Positions 10,037-17,708 of a DNA stretch of 64,000 nucleotides are shown here, one piece after another. The notes below the pieces were generated by a model. It made no database searches. It saw only the letters and a program-made list of their open reading frames with translations, and was not told where the DNA came from. The stretch's first letter is position 1; each line of letters starts with the position of its first letter. The stretch is taken from positions 9,357,224 to 9,421,223 of the forward strand of contig NZ_JADWYI010000001.1 of the NCBI RefSeq assembly GCF_016904885.1, read 5' to 3'. The stretch comes from Archangium primigenium (lineage in GTDB: Bacteria > Myxococcota > Myxococcia > Myxococcales > Myxococcaceae). A program made the translations under genes and the position numbers.

Positions 10037-11089
10037 GTGACTCGTCACGCTCCAGCCCTGGCGCTGGTTCTCAATACCCTTGTGTCCGGTGGTCTCTCGG
10101 TGAGCCTCCTCGCGTCTGGCGCGGCGCAGGCCCAGACCGTTCCGCAGATGGTCATCCTCGGCGTGGATGTGGATTACGTGGGCTCCACGCTCTACATCCA
10201 TGGCGAGAACTTCACCAACGGCTCGAACACCGCCGTCACGCTGGCGGGAACCGATACCACCGTGCTGTCCATCTCGGACACGGAACTCGTCGCCTCGCTT
10301 CCGGCGACCTTCCTCGGCGCCGTGGGCTCGTACCAGCTGAAGGTGACCACGGGGAACACCCCCACCCAGAACGATGTGCTCGTCATCACCTTGGGAGCAA
10401 CAGGGCCTCGCGGGCCCGTGGGCCCTCCGGGCCCCCAAGGCCTCAAGGGAAACACGGGTAGCCAGGGGCCTCAGGGCCACACAGGGGCGACCGGTGCCAC
10501 GGGACCGCAGGGCGCCAAGGGAGACACGGGCCCGCAAGGTATCCCAGGTCCGACAGGGCCCATGGGCTCCACAGGCGCGACCGGAGCAACAGGCCCCCAA
10601 GGGCCCAAGGGTGACGTGGGCCCTCAAGGCCCTGTTGGACCGCAGGGTGTGTCGGGCATCATCACCGCCATCTATACGGCGCAACAGATTGGCGTTGTCG
10701 AGACCCGTGGATTGCAATGGACCTCCGTGCCTGGAACGACCATCAACTTCACGCTGCCCCGCGCCTCAACGATTGACTTCGAAGCCAATGGCTCCATCAG
10801 CGGGCTTGCAGGCAACCATGGCAATGCCTCCCATTGCGGCTTTCGCTTTCTCGTTGACAACGTGGCTCATGGAGATCCTACGTATGGCGATGTGATGGTG
10901 GGGTGTGGAACAGGCGCGAGTACCGCAGGTTGGTGGTGTCCGTGGACCATGCGTCGGACACTTCAGCTGGGGAGCGGCAATCACGTCGTGACCGTTCAAC
11001 AAACAGGACAGCAGGATCTCCCGACAGCGGGGTGTCGTAGCGTCCCTGGGTCTTACTCGGCCGCCCGCCTCCGGACAGTTGTCCGGTGA
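10037..11089 (+). CDS. Exported IPT/TIG plus collagen-like repeat protein, paralog B
   Basis: A 350-residue paralog of the protein at 7891, with the same order: signal peptide (ending AAQAQ), IPT/TIG-like domain ([20 protein letters not shown]), 28 Gly-X-Y triplets (about residues 123-206) and the cysteine-containing C-terminal domain ([25 protein letters not shown]). The ends of the two proteins are nearly identical in places, while the collagen part differs in triplet number and the extreme C-terminus has diverged. GTG start at 10037, aligned to the paralog start MNHS/MTRH. Likely a surface rod with a head domain. Whether the two form mixed trimers cannot be told from sequence. Confidence 0.85.
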   Translation: MTRHAPALALVLNTLVSGGLSVSLLASGAAQAQTVPQMVILGVDVDYVGSTLYIHGENFTNGSNTAVTLAGTDTTVLSISDTELVASLPATFLGAVGSYQLKVTTGNTPTQNDVLVITLGATGPRGPVGPPGPQGLKGNTGSQGPQGHTGATGATGPQGAKGDTGPQGIPGPTGPMGSTGATGATGPQGPKGDVGPQGPVGPQGVSGIITAIYTAQQIGVVETRGLQWTSVPGTTINFTLPRASTIDFEANGSISGLAGNHGNASHCGFRFLVDNVAHGDPTYGDVMVGCGTGASTAGWWCPWTMRRTLQLGSGNHVVTVQQTGQQDLPTAGCRSVPGSYSAARLRTVVR

Positions 11090-11140
11090 GAACCCCTCTC
11101 ACGCTCGGGTCACGAACAGTCCAGCGCCCTTGAGCGTGTT

Positions 11141-11312
11141 TCAGCCCGGGTCCGCCGCGAGGCCACACAGGTAGTCGCCAAAGCCTCCTCGGGCCCGGGC
11201 ATCCTCCCGGGAGCTTGTGCGCACCCGGCAGCGCGCGCTCCACGCGATGTCCGCCCCCGTGCGATCCAGCGCCCGCACGAGCGCCACGTCCTCGTGCGCC
11301 ACCAGTGCGAGC
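11141..11312 (-). pseudogene. Orphan 3' fragment of the glycosyltransferase gene (second copy)
   Basis: On the minus strand this stretch encodes AHEDVALVRALDRTGADI and continues to GGFGDYLCGLAADPG and a stop, matching the last roughly 50 residues of the glycosyltransferase at 12408-13061 (AHEDVALVRALERTGADI through GGFGDYLCGLAAE). The reading frame is intact, but there is no start codon or upstream part of the enzyme: directly upstream is a different gene in another frame. It is a remnant left by duplication of the gene's 3' end. Confidence 0.8.
11151..11309. repeat. Direct repeat, copy 1 (partner of 12412-12570)
   Basis: About 159 bases align to 12412-12570 in the same orientation with a constant offset of 1261 bases and no gaps. 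I count about ten mismatches. The two copies bracket the two-gene cassette at 11334-12395. Confidence 0.85.
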
Positions 11313-11333
11313 CAATTTCCAGCACGCAGGTCA

Positions 11334-11906
11334 TCAAGGAAGGCGCGCGGGCTCGTTGGTGAACAGCGTATGGAAGAGCGTGGTGTCCGGGGGCTCCCTC
11401 GAACCCGCGACAAGCGGCACGGGCGTTTCCAAGGTTTCACGAGGAACCGCGCTGTAGCCGAACACGGTCTCGATCGTCCTGGCGACCATCCGCGCCGGAA
11501 TCGCCATGTCGGGTGGAGGCGGCTCGAAGCTGACGACGGGGTTCCGCAAGCGACCGTCGATGCCGTCACACACCACACCATGCACGACGTAGACAGGCGC
11601 CAGCAGGCTGACACAGCCCACGACAATCCAATTGGAAGTGGGAGCCAGCGCGGCCTTCGGCGGGTAGACGATGCAGCGGGGACCTCCGTCGTGCGTCGAG
11701 TATGTCTCCCCGATGAGGAACGACGGAAGCGCCTGGCTCAAATGGGCCCTGAACTGCCTCCAGGGCGCCATGTCCTCCAGCCACTGCGTCCACTTCGCCT
11801 GGCGCTGCTCGGTTTCTGGGCTCATCGCCAAGGCGGAGTGAAGTTGACTGCCTGATTCGTAGTAGCGCTGAACGGTCGCCAGCAATTCTTCGGTCGAAGG
11901 GCTCAC
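11334..11906 (-). CDS. Hypothetical protein, second gene of a repeat-flanked cassette
   Basis: A 190-residue protein with a helical N-terminus (STEELLATVQRYYESGSQL) and a beta-rich middle containing a hydrophobic stretch (SNWIVVGCVSLLAPVYVVHG). It has no signal peptide. It follows the lipoprotein gene at 11922-12395 by 15 bases in the same direction, so they are probably one transcript. Its stop lies only about 25 bases from the orphan glycosyltransferase fragment, so a shortened C-terminus is possible. Base composition is lower in GC than the neighbouring operon, consistent with acquisition. Two-gene lipoprotein/partner cassettes in myxobacteria are often toxin or immunity modules, but nothing in this sequence proves that. 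Confidence 0.6.
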   Translation of the reverse strand: MSPSTEELLATVQRYYESGSQLHSALAMSPETEQRQAKWTQWLEDMAPWRQFRAHLSQALPSFLIGETYSTHDGGPRCIVYPPKAALAPTSNWIVVGCVSLLAPVYVVHGVVCDGIDGRLRNPVVSFEPPPPDMAIPARMVARTIETVFGYSAVPRETLETPVPLVAGSREPPDTTLFHTLFTNEPARLP

Positions 11907-11921
11907 GTGATTCTCCGTCCG

Positions 11922-12395
11922 TCAGGCACCAGGCGCGGGGATGCCAAAAACCACCGGCTTCGCCCGAGGGTCACACGTCCGCATGACCCGCGAGCCTATG
12001 ACCGCGGCGCTCAGCCGCGTGTCGTACGCAGTCCGGACACTGGTGCAGAGGGTGTAGAGCGGAGGTGGAATCACCCGTGTCATTGACGAGAGGACCGCAT
12101 AGGCAGCCTCGTTGGCGCAGTCCGCCGCGATGCGCTGAGCGACAGCGGTGGACATGAGCCCGAGTTCGGTGTTGGCCACGGGCATCTCGACGCCAATCGG
12201 GCACGTATAGGACTCATGGGTACCGCCATTGTTGATCCGCGCATGAACACAGGCCACGCGCCATCCACCCGACCCCGCACCCGAGTGGGAAACGATCGTG
12301 GTGAACTGGAAATGCACGGGCTGTATCCGGCCCGTCACCGTGGACGCACAGCCCGAAGCCAGGACGAGGAGCAGCAACGGTTCGCGCAGGCGCAT
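11922..12395 (-). CDS. Small lipoprotein-like protein, first gene of a repeat-flanked cassette
   Basis: A 157-residue protein with a short signal peptide (RLREPLLLLVLASGC) and a lipobox-like LASGC, so it is probably lipid-anchored in the envelope. The mature part has several cysteines (WRVACVHAR, YTCPIG, ADCANE, LYTLCTS, MRTCDPRA) that may form disulfides. The start lies only 12 bases after the stop of the glycosyltransferase gene (12408). It is probably co-transcribed with the 190-residue protein downstream. Family not recognised. SitB-like or other toxin-cassette lipoproteins have a similar size, which is only a hint. Confidence 0.6.
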   Translation of the reverse strand: MRLREPLLLLVLASGCASTVTGRIQPVHFQFTTIVSHSGAGSGGWRVACVHARINNGGTHESYTCPIGVEMPVANTELGLMSTAVAQRIAADCANEAAYAVLSSMTRVIPPPLYTLCTSVRTAYDTRLSAAVIGSRVMRTCDPRAKPVVFGIPAPGA

Positions 12396-12407
12396 CGTGG
12401 CGGAAGA

Positions 12408-13061
12408 CTATTCCGCCGCGAGGCCACACAGGTAGTCGCCAAAGCCTCCCCGGGCCCGGGCGTCCTTCCGGGAACTCGTTCGCACCCGGCAGCGCGCGCT
12501 CCACGCGATGTCCGCCCCCGTGCGCTCCAGCGCCCGCACGAGCGCCACGTCCTCGTGCGCCGCCAGCGCCGGAAACCCTCCCGCCCGCGCGTACGCCGCC
12601 GCGCTCACCCCCAGGTTCGCCCCGTGGATGTGGGAGTGCCCATCCGCGTCCACGTACGCCGCCTCGTAGCGCTGGCGCACACGCGCCGCGTGCACGGACC
12701 AGTCGTCCACTTCCACCACGCCGCACACCGCATCCGCCCCCAGCGCGAGCTGCACCGCGAGCCAGTCCGGATGCACCTGCGTGTCCGCGTCCGTGTGCGC
12801 CAGCCACCGCGCGCCGTGGGACAAGAGCCACTCGGAGCCCACCGCGCGGGTCTTGCCCACGTTGCGCGCCTCCACGCACAGGATGCGCACGCCCCACTCC
12901 CACGCCACGCGCGCGGAGCCGTCCGAGCAGTCATCCAGCACGACCATCACCCGCACCGGCTCGCCGCCGAGCGCCGGGTGCCGGGACGCGCACAGGACCG
13001 AGGCCAGGCACGCCTCCAACCGCTCCTCCTCGTCGTGCGCCGGAATCACCACCCCGATCAT
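12408..13061 (-). CDS. Family 2 (GT-A) glycosyltransferase
   Basis: A 217-residue soluble glycosyltransferase, expected to move a sugar from a nucleotide-sugar donor. It has the GT2 N-terminal signature (VVIPAHDEEERLEACLASV), a metal-binding motif HTDADTQVHPDW (DxD type) and an acceptor-side motif AAHEDVALVRALE (the ED of GT2 enzymes). No membrane helices. The ATG at 13061 overlaps the TGA of the methyltransferase by four bases (ATGA), so translation is coupled within the four-gene operon 15.4-12.4 kb. Its last roughly 50 codons are duplicated downstream at 11141-11312, beyond a two-gene insertion. Confidence 0.88.
   Translation of the reverse strand: MIGVVIPAHDEEERLEACLASVLCASRHPALGGEPVRVMVVLDDCSDGSARVAWEWGVRILCVEARNVGKTRAVGSEWLLSHGARWLAHTDADTQVHPDWLAVQLALGADAVCGVVEVDDWSVHAARVRQRYEAAYVDADGHSHIHGANLGVSAAAYARAGGFPALAAHEDVALVRALERTGADIAWSARCRVRTSSRKDARARGGFGDYLCGLAAE
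12412..12570. repeat. Direct repeat, copy 2, inside the 3' end of the glycosyltransferase gene
   Basis: The intact copy of the repeat seen at 11151-11309. It encodes the C-terminal 50 or so residues of the functional glycosyltransferase. Confidence 0.85.
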
Positions 13062-13657
13062 ACGAGGTGCTCCCGCCTCGCCACCGACGCCGGGTCCAAC
13101 GACCACGTCTCCAGGAGGAAGTCCTCCTCCGCGAGCCGCGACAGGCGGTGCAGCCCCTCGCCCTCCCCGAGCATCGCGTGCACCTCGTCCCCCGTGAGCG
13201 GGGCCTCGGCGATCCGGTGCCGCCAATGGCAGGCCACCAGCACCCCGCCCGGCGTCAGCGATTGCACCGCGCGCTCGCGCACGAGCCGCAGCTCCCCGGC
13301 GTCCAGGTAGTAGCCGAACTCGCCAATGACAATCAGGTCGAAGCGGCCCTCGGGCCACTCCGCGGGCAGGAGCCGCCGCTCCACGCGCACGTGCGACAGG
13401 GGCGCGAGCCGCCGCGCCGCCACGCGCACCGCCGCCTCGCTCCCGTCACTCACGAGCAATTCGTCGCACCGCTCCGCCAGCTCCCCGCTCGATTCGCCAA
13501 TGGAGCAGCCCGGCTCGAACGCGCGGGCATAACGGGCGTGCGGCAGCACCGCGAGCGTCAGCGCCCGCTTGCGCCGCTCGTACCAGCGCCGCCGGTACTC
13601 CCACGGGTCCTCGCTCGCCGCGTACATGCGCTCGAAGTGCTGCATGGACACGCTCAT
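13058..13657 (-). CDS. SAM-dependent methyltransferase, NodS-like
   Basis: A 199-residue class I methyltransferase. It begins with FERMYAASEDPWEYRRRWYE, the opening typical of NodS-type N-methyltransferases, followed by a SAM-binding glycine motif (AFEPGCSIGESSGELA), an acidic strand end (LLVSDGSEAAV) and a post-motif (FDLIVIGEFGYYLD). NodS methylates the amino group freed by a deacetylase on chito-oligosaccharide, which fits the PIG-L deacetylase gene directly upstream (4-base ATGA overlap) and the glycosyltransferase downstream (another ATGA overlap). The substrate is inferred from context only. Confidence 0.88.
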   Translation of the reverse strand: MSVSMQHFERMYAASEDPWEYRRRWYERRKRALTLAVLPHARYARAFEPGCSIGESSGELAERCDELLVSDGSEAAVRVAARRLAPLSHVRVERRLLPAEWPEGRFDLIVIGEFGYYLDAGELRLVRERAVQSLTPGGVLVACHWRHRIAEAPLTGDEVHAMLGEGEGLHRLSRLAEEDFLLETWSLDPASVARREHLV

Positions 13658-14415
13658 GTGAGGACCACCTCGAAAGGACGCAGCAGCCGCGCCAGCACGT
13701 AGGGCGGCAGGATGGGGGCCTTGCCCGTGGACGGGTCCGGGTCCAACTGGCTCACGTAGGCCGCCGTGGCCCGGCGCTTGAGCGTGAGCGTGGGCTCGTC
13801 CAGGAGGATGCGCCGCGCGCGCGACCAGGGCACCCGCGCGTCCCCGGGCTTCGCCCAGTGCCAGGTCCAGATGGGCACTTCCACCAGGTGCGCCTCCAGC
13901 GCCGCGCACGCGCGGAACGCGGCCCGCCCCACCGCCTCGTGGTCCGGGTGCCCGTCCAGCCTCCAGGTCGCGAACACCACGTCCCCCGGCTGGAGCCGCT
14001 CGCCGAGCAGCCCCATGAGCCGCGACTCGTGCGCCGTGATGCCGCCGTCGGGAATCTCCAGCCGCTCCACGTCAACCCCGGCCAGCCCCAGGCGCAGCAG
14101 CGCCTCCTGGGTCTCGCGGGGGCGCGCCGTCGCGAGCCGGTCCACGGGCCACAGCGAGGAGCCTGGATGGCTCGCCGTGCCGTCCGTGACGGCGACGAGC
14201 ACCACCTCCCGCCCGAGCCGGCCGAGCCGCGCGAGCAGGCCGCCCGTGCCCAGCACCTCGTCGTCCGGGTGAGGCGCCACGATGATGGCCCGGCGTCCAC
14301 GGGGCACGAGCGTGGCGGGATCCACCGCGGGCAAGAGCTCCAGGCCGGACCACGACGCCCACTCCCGCGCCGAGGTGCCCTCGCCCACGATGCGCCGCGA
14401 GTTCACAGCGTCCAT
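13654..14415 (-). CDS. PIG-L/LmbE family N-acetylglucosaminyl deacetylase
   Basis: A 253-residue zinc-dependent deacetylase of the PIG-L/LmbE family, whose known members remove the N-acetyl group from GlcNAc conjugates (GPI, mycothiol, bacillithiol). The metal and catalytic motif APHPDDE is at about residues 47-53, and the second zinc histidine lies in the DGHPDHEAVGR motif near residues 155-165. The ATG at 14415 overlaps the end of the acyl-CoA dehydrogenase-like gene by 13 bases. It sits in a four-gene overlapping operon with a NodS-like methyltransferase and a glycosyltransferase, so its product is probably the amine methylated by the next enzyme. Confidence 0.9.
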   Translation of the reverse strand: MDAVNSRRIVGEGTSAREWASWSGLELLPAVDPATLVPRGRRAIIVAPHPDDEVLGTGGLLARLGRLGREVVLVAVTDGTASHPGSSLWPVDRLATARPRETQEALLRLGLAGVDVERLEIPDGGITAHESRLMGLLGERLQPGDVVFATWRLDGHPDHEAVGRAAFRACAALEAHLVEVPIWTWHWAKPGDARVPWSRARRILLDEPTLTLKRRATAAYVSQLDPDPSTGKAPILPPYVLARLLRPFEVVLT

Positions 14416-15425
14416 AGGCCCTCCCCCTGCACCACCACCTGGCCCGCCTGCGCGTCCAGGTCCCGCTCCGCGTGGCTCTGGCGCACGAAGACGGGCAGGT
14501 CCGCCAGTCGCCGGGCCATGCGCGCGTCCCGGCAGTAGGGCCCGGCGCCCAGCGCGCGGCCCGCGTGGTGCAGCACCTCCTCCACCGCGGCCTCCACGCC
14601 CGCGCGCGCGCGCCGCGCCACCAGCTCCGCGTCATCCCGGGGGTGGGCGTCGATCCACACCGCCGCCTCGCGCAGGGCCGCCCGGGCGCACACGAGCGCC
14701 GTGTCCACCGCGCCCAGGTGCGCGCGCGCATGGGGCTCCTCGCGCCGCAGGCAGTGGCCGCGCAGGGCCTCGCCCACCGCCATGGCCGCGCCATACCAGC
14801 ACGCCGCGATGCCCGCGCCGCCCTGCCAGAAGCCCGGCCGCTTCACGTAGCCCCCCGGCGCGCCCACGCGCGTGCCCGGAGCGTTGTCGAAGAGCACGTC
14901 CACGCTCGCCGTGGAGGCCATGCCCACCGCGTTCCAGCCCTCGTGCGTCACCCGCACCCCGGGCTGCTCGAGCGCCACGGCCACCAGGCACTGCCGGCCC
15001 GCCTCGTCCCAGGCCGTCACCAGCGCGTGGCTGACGCTCGCCGCGCCCGAGCACCACATCTTGCGCCCCGACAGCGTCACGCCACCGTCTGGCCGCTCGG
15101 TGAGCTGGAGTCGCGCCTGGGGAGGCTCGGCCGCCCACACGCCCCAGGTGCTGCCCTTGGGCGGCGCGTCCGCGCCCAGCTCGGCGAGGATGGCCAGCGC
15201 ATCCGTGTGGCCCTCATAGAGCTTCACGAGTCCCAGGTCGAAGGCCGCCACGGAGGCCAGCGCGCGCCAGCGGCTCAGGGTCCGGCCGTGACCGGGCAGG
15301 GGCAGCCGACCGAGCCCGCTCGTGACGAGCTGCCCGAGCCACCGGCCCGGACCGTGCTCGCCCGGGTCCGTGTCCAGTCCCGCGAGGACCGCGTCGAGGG
15401 ACATGTCTGAGAAAAGTTTTTCCAC
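14403..15425 (-). CDS. Acyl-CoA dehydrogenase family protein
   Basis: Flavin-dependent acyl-CoA dehydrogenase-like protein of about 340 residues. It shows the beta-domain signature (RKMWCSGAASVSHALVTAW), ALEQPGVRVTHEGW, and a C-terminal helical bundle (VGEALRGHCLRREEPHARAH). It is shorter than usual (about 380 residues) because the N-terminal helical domain is reduced. First gene of the operon with PIG-L, NodS-like methyltransferase and glycosyltransferase. It may oxidise an acyl or amino-sugar-linked chain. The start is uncertain: GTG 15425 has a GAGG about 9 bases upstream, while TTG 15467 and ATG 15404 are alternatives without clear ribosome sites. Confidence 0.82.
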   Translation of the reverse strand: MEKLFSDMSLDAVLAGLDTDPGEHGPGRWLGQLVTSGLGRLPLPGHGRTLSRWRALASVAAFDLGLVKLYEGHTDALAILAELGADAPPKGSTWGVWAAEPPQARLQLTERPDGGVTLSGRKMWCSGAASVSHALVTAWDEAGRQCLVAVALEQPGVRVTHEGWNAVGMASTASVDVLFDNAPGTRVGAPGGYVKRPGFWQGGAGIAACWYGAAMAVGEALRGHCLRREEPHARAHLGAVDTALVCARAALREAAVWIDAHPRDDAELVARRARAGVEAAVEEVLHHAGRALGAGPYCRDARMARRLADLPVFVRQSHAERDLDAQAGQVVVQGEGLWTL

Positions 15426-15500
15426 GGCCACCCGCCTCACCCGTCCAGAACCCACACCGTCGTTCAAGGTAAGAACGCGGAGGGGCGGGTGCCACGGGCC

Positions 15501-16832
15501 TCACATGGCGAGGGGGCGGGACTCCTCGCTCACGGGCAGGACGATGACGAAGCGCGCGCCGCCGCCGGGGCGATTCTCCGCGTGGAGCGTGCCGCCGCTG
15601 CGTGAGACGAACTCCCGGCACAGCGCGAGCCCCAGGCCCGTGCCCTTTCCGGGCGGCTTGGTGGTGAAGAAGGGCTCGAAGAGCCGGGGCAGCACGTCCG
15701 CGGGGATGCCCGGGCCGTTGTCGTCCACCTCCAGGCGCACGCCCTCCTCCACCCGCCACGCGCGCACGGCGATGTGGGCCAGGCAGCGCGTCTGGCACAT
15801 CTCCACCGCGTCCGCCGCGTTGATGAGCAGGTTGAGCACCACCTGCACGATGTGCCGGTGCCCCAGGCGCACGAGCGGCAGGCCCGGCTCGAGCGCCAGC
15901 GACACCTCGCCCCGCTCGCGCAGGCGCACCGAGGCCATGCGCGTGGCCTCCGGCAGCGCGACCTCCAGCGCCCCGCCGCGCTCCTCGCAGGGGCCGCCCG
16001 CGCGCGAGAAGCCCCTCAGGTCCATGACGATCTGCTGGATGCGCAAGACGCCCTGCTGCGTCTCGGAGATGACCTGGAGCAGCTCGTCGCGCACGCGCGG
16101 CAGCTCCTCGCCGCGCACCTCGTGCTCCAGGTAGTTGAGGTTGGCCTTCACGAAGGCCAGGGGGTTGTTCACCTCGTGCGCCACGCCCGCGGCGAGCTGC
16201 CCCACGAGCACCAGCCGGTCCACCTCGGCGCGCTCGCGCTCCGCGTGCCGCCGCCGGCGCTCGCTCTCGGCGAGCCGCTCGAGCATCTCCAGCTTCTCGC
16301 GGTGGGCCACGCGCTGCGCCTCGCCCATGCGCCGGTAGGTGCGCGTGCTGAAGAGCGCCAGCCCCACGAACAGGCCGATGCCCGCCACCTGCGGCAGCAC
16401 GGTGGTCAGCGGCATCTCGTGCCAGTGGCCCATGAGCGCCACCGCGCCCATCGTCGACACGCCGCTCACCACCGTGGGGAGGCGCGCGTCCGGCGTGAAC
16501 ATGGCCACCAGGAGCGGCAGCGCGGCGAAGGCGTGGAAGTAGGGGCCCCGCACCCCGCCCGTCAGCGTCACGAAGGCCGCGGACCCCACCAGGGCGATGA
16601 ACCCCGCCACCACCGCCGTCGCCTGCGGCGCGAACAGCCCCGCCCCCACCCCCAGGCCCAGCAGCAGGTAGCTCGCTCCCCAGAGGCACTGCATGATCAC
16701 GAGCGGCGGCGAGACCGTGCGCGTCACCAGGCAATGCACCACCAGGCCCGCCGCCAGGAAGAGCGCGCAGACGAAGTAGTTCCTCCGCTTCACCCGAAGC
16801 AGGGCCTTGGATGTGAGCGAATCTGCCGTCAT
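15501..16832 (-). CDS. Membrane sensor histidine kinase
   Basis: A 443-residue sensor kinase. About five to six transmembrane helices lie in residues 17-165 (YFVCALFLAAGLVVHCLV, AGLFAPQATAVVAGFIALVG and others), so input is probably sensed in or near the membrane. A coiled-coil follows, then the dimerisation box GVAHEVNNPLAF with the phospho-accepting histidine near residue 219. The ATPase domain is complete: N box LLINAADAV, G1 DDNGPGIP, F box FEPFFTTK, G2 GKGTGLGLAL. No response regulator gene adjoins it, as is common for orphan kinases in myxobacteria. Strongly similar in layout to other kinases with HEVNNPLAF boxes, including the one at 24025. Confidence 0.92.
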   Translation of the reverse strand: MTADSLTSKALLRVKRRNYFVCALFLAAGLVVHCLVTRTVSPPLVIMQCLWGASYLLLGLGVGAGLFAPQATAVVAGFIALVGSAAFVTLTGGVRGPYFHAFAALPLLVAMFTPDARLPTVVSGVSTMGAVALMGHWHEMPLTTVLPQVAGIGLFVGLALFSTRTYRRMGEAQRVAHREKLEMLERLAESERRRRHAERERAEVDRLVLVGQLAAGVAHEVNNPLAFVKANLNYLEHEVRGEELPRVRDELLQVISETQQGVLRIQQIVMDLRGFSRAGGPCEERGGALEVALPEATRMASVRLRERGEVSLALEPGLPLVRLGHRHIVQVVLNLLINAADAVEMCQTRCLAHIAVRAWRVEEGVRLEVDDNGPGIPADVLPRLFEPFFTTKPPGKGTGLGLALCREFVSRSGGTLHAENRPGGGARFVIVLPVSEESRPLAM

Positions 16833-16926
16833 GACGCGGAAGGGACCCCCCTGGGAGTTCCCACGAGATACGGGGTAGGCAGATTATTCCACGACCCCAC
16901 GCCTCTTAGCCAGCGCGCCCGGCTTC

Positions 16927-16963
16927 AGCGGGCCCGTTCTAGCGGGCCCGTTCTAGCGGGCTC
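16927..16963. repeat. 14-base tandem repeat over the 3' end of the phospholipase-D-like gene
   Basis: AGCGGGCCCGTTCT is repeated exactly at 16927-16940 and 16941-16954, followed by a partial third copy AGCGGGCTC. The array spans the stop codon of the gene at 16953, so changes in copy number would alter the end of that gene or its 3' untranslated region. Confidence 0.8.
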
Positions 16964-17564
16964 TTACGATGCGCCGCGTCTTGCCCAGGCGGATGCCGGA
17001 GGGCGCGCGGGCGGGCTGCCCCCGGGCGCTCGGCGGGAGGATGGGGTCCGGGCACACCGCGCGCAGCCGGCAGCCCTGGCACTCCGCGCCGCTCCACACC
17101 GACTCGAACATCGCCGTGGTGCGGTCGATGACGTCGAAGTCCTCGGTGACGAAGCCCAGCTCGAAGTTGCGCACGTCCTCGCCCTTGGCCCCGAGCCCCG
17201 CGCCGGTGAGGTTCGCGCTGCCCAGGTAGGCCCACGCCCCGTCCACCAGCACCGTCTTGAAGTGCACCCGCGGGCACACCTTGAGCCCGAGGCCCCCCGC
17301 CACCAGCCGCGCGCGCCGATCGAACTCCGCGCGGAAGGGCCGGCTGGGCAGCTCCGCGTGGAGCAACCGCAGCGCCACGCCCCGCGCCGCCAGGCCGTCC
17401 AGCACCTCCAGGAGCGGCACGTAGCGGCCCCGCTGCTCCACGTACATGGCCTTCACGTTCGCCGTGGCGATCCACACCGACTCGCGCGCGTGCGCCAGCC
17501 GCTCGAGCACCACTTCCCGGTACAGCTCTCCGCCCGCGAGCAGCTCCGCCTGGATGGGACGCAT
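16953..17564 (-). CDS. Phospholipase D-like (HKD) domain protein
   Basis: A 203-residue protein with a single HKD motif, H101-x-K103-x4-D108 in VHFKTVLVDGAWAYLGSANLTG, the catalytic core of phospholipase D and related nucleases. Single-HKD proteins act as dimers. The N-terminal part (ERLAHARESVWIATANVKAM) is the usual first strand region. The C-terminus carries a small cysteine cluster (ECQGCRLRAVC) that could bind a metal. No signal peptide. ATG 17564 is used; ATG 17582 is an alternative six codons upstream. The substrate (lipid or nucleic acid) cannot be told. Confidence 0.8.
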   Translation of the reverse strand: MRPIQAELLAGGELYREVVLERLAHARESVWIATANVKAMYVEQRGRYVPLLEVLDGLAARGVALRLLHAELPSRPFRAEFDRRARLVAGGLGLKVCPRVHFKTVLVDGAWAYLGSANLTGAGLGAKGEDVRNFELGFVTEDFDVIDRTTAMFESVWSGAECQGCRLRAVCPDPILPPSARGQPARAPSGIRLGKTRRIVRAR

Positions 17565-17708
17565 GCCTACATGCTCGCACATCGAGCCGGGGCGCGTCCA
17601 GGCGTCAACAGTCCCCGGGGCGGAGCGGATTGGGGTAACCGTCAGGATGACGTAGAGCCTGGGAGTGGTTGAGACACGACGGGGGGAACTCTTCCCGAGG
17701 AGGAAGCG

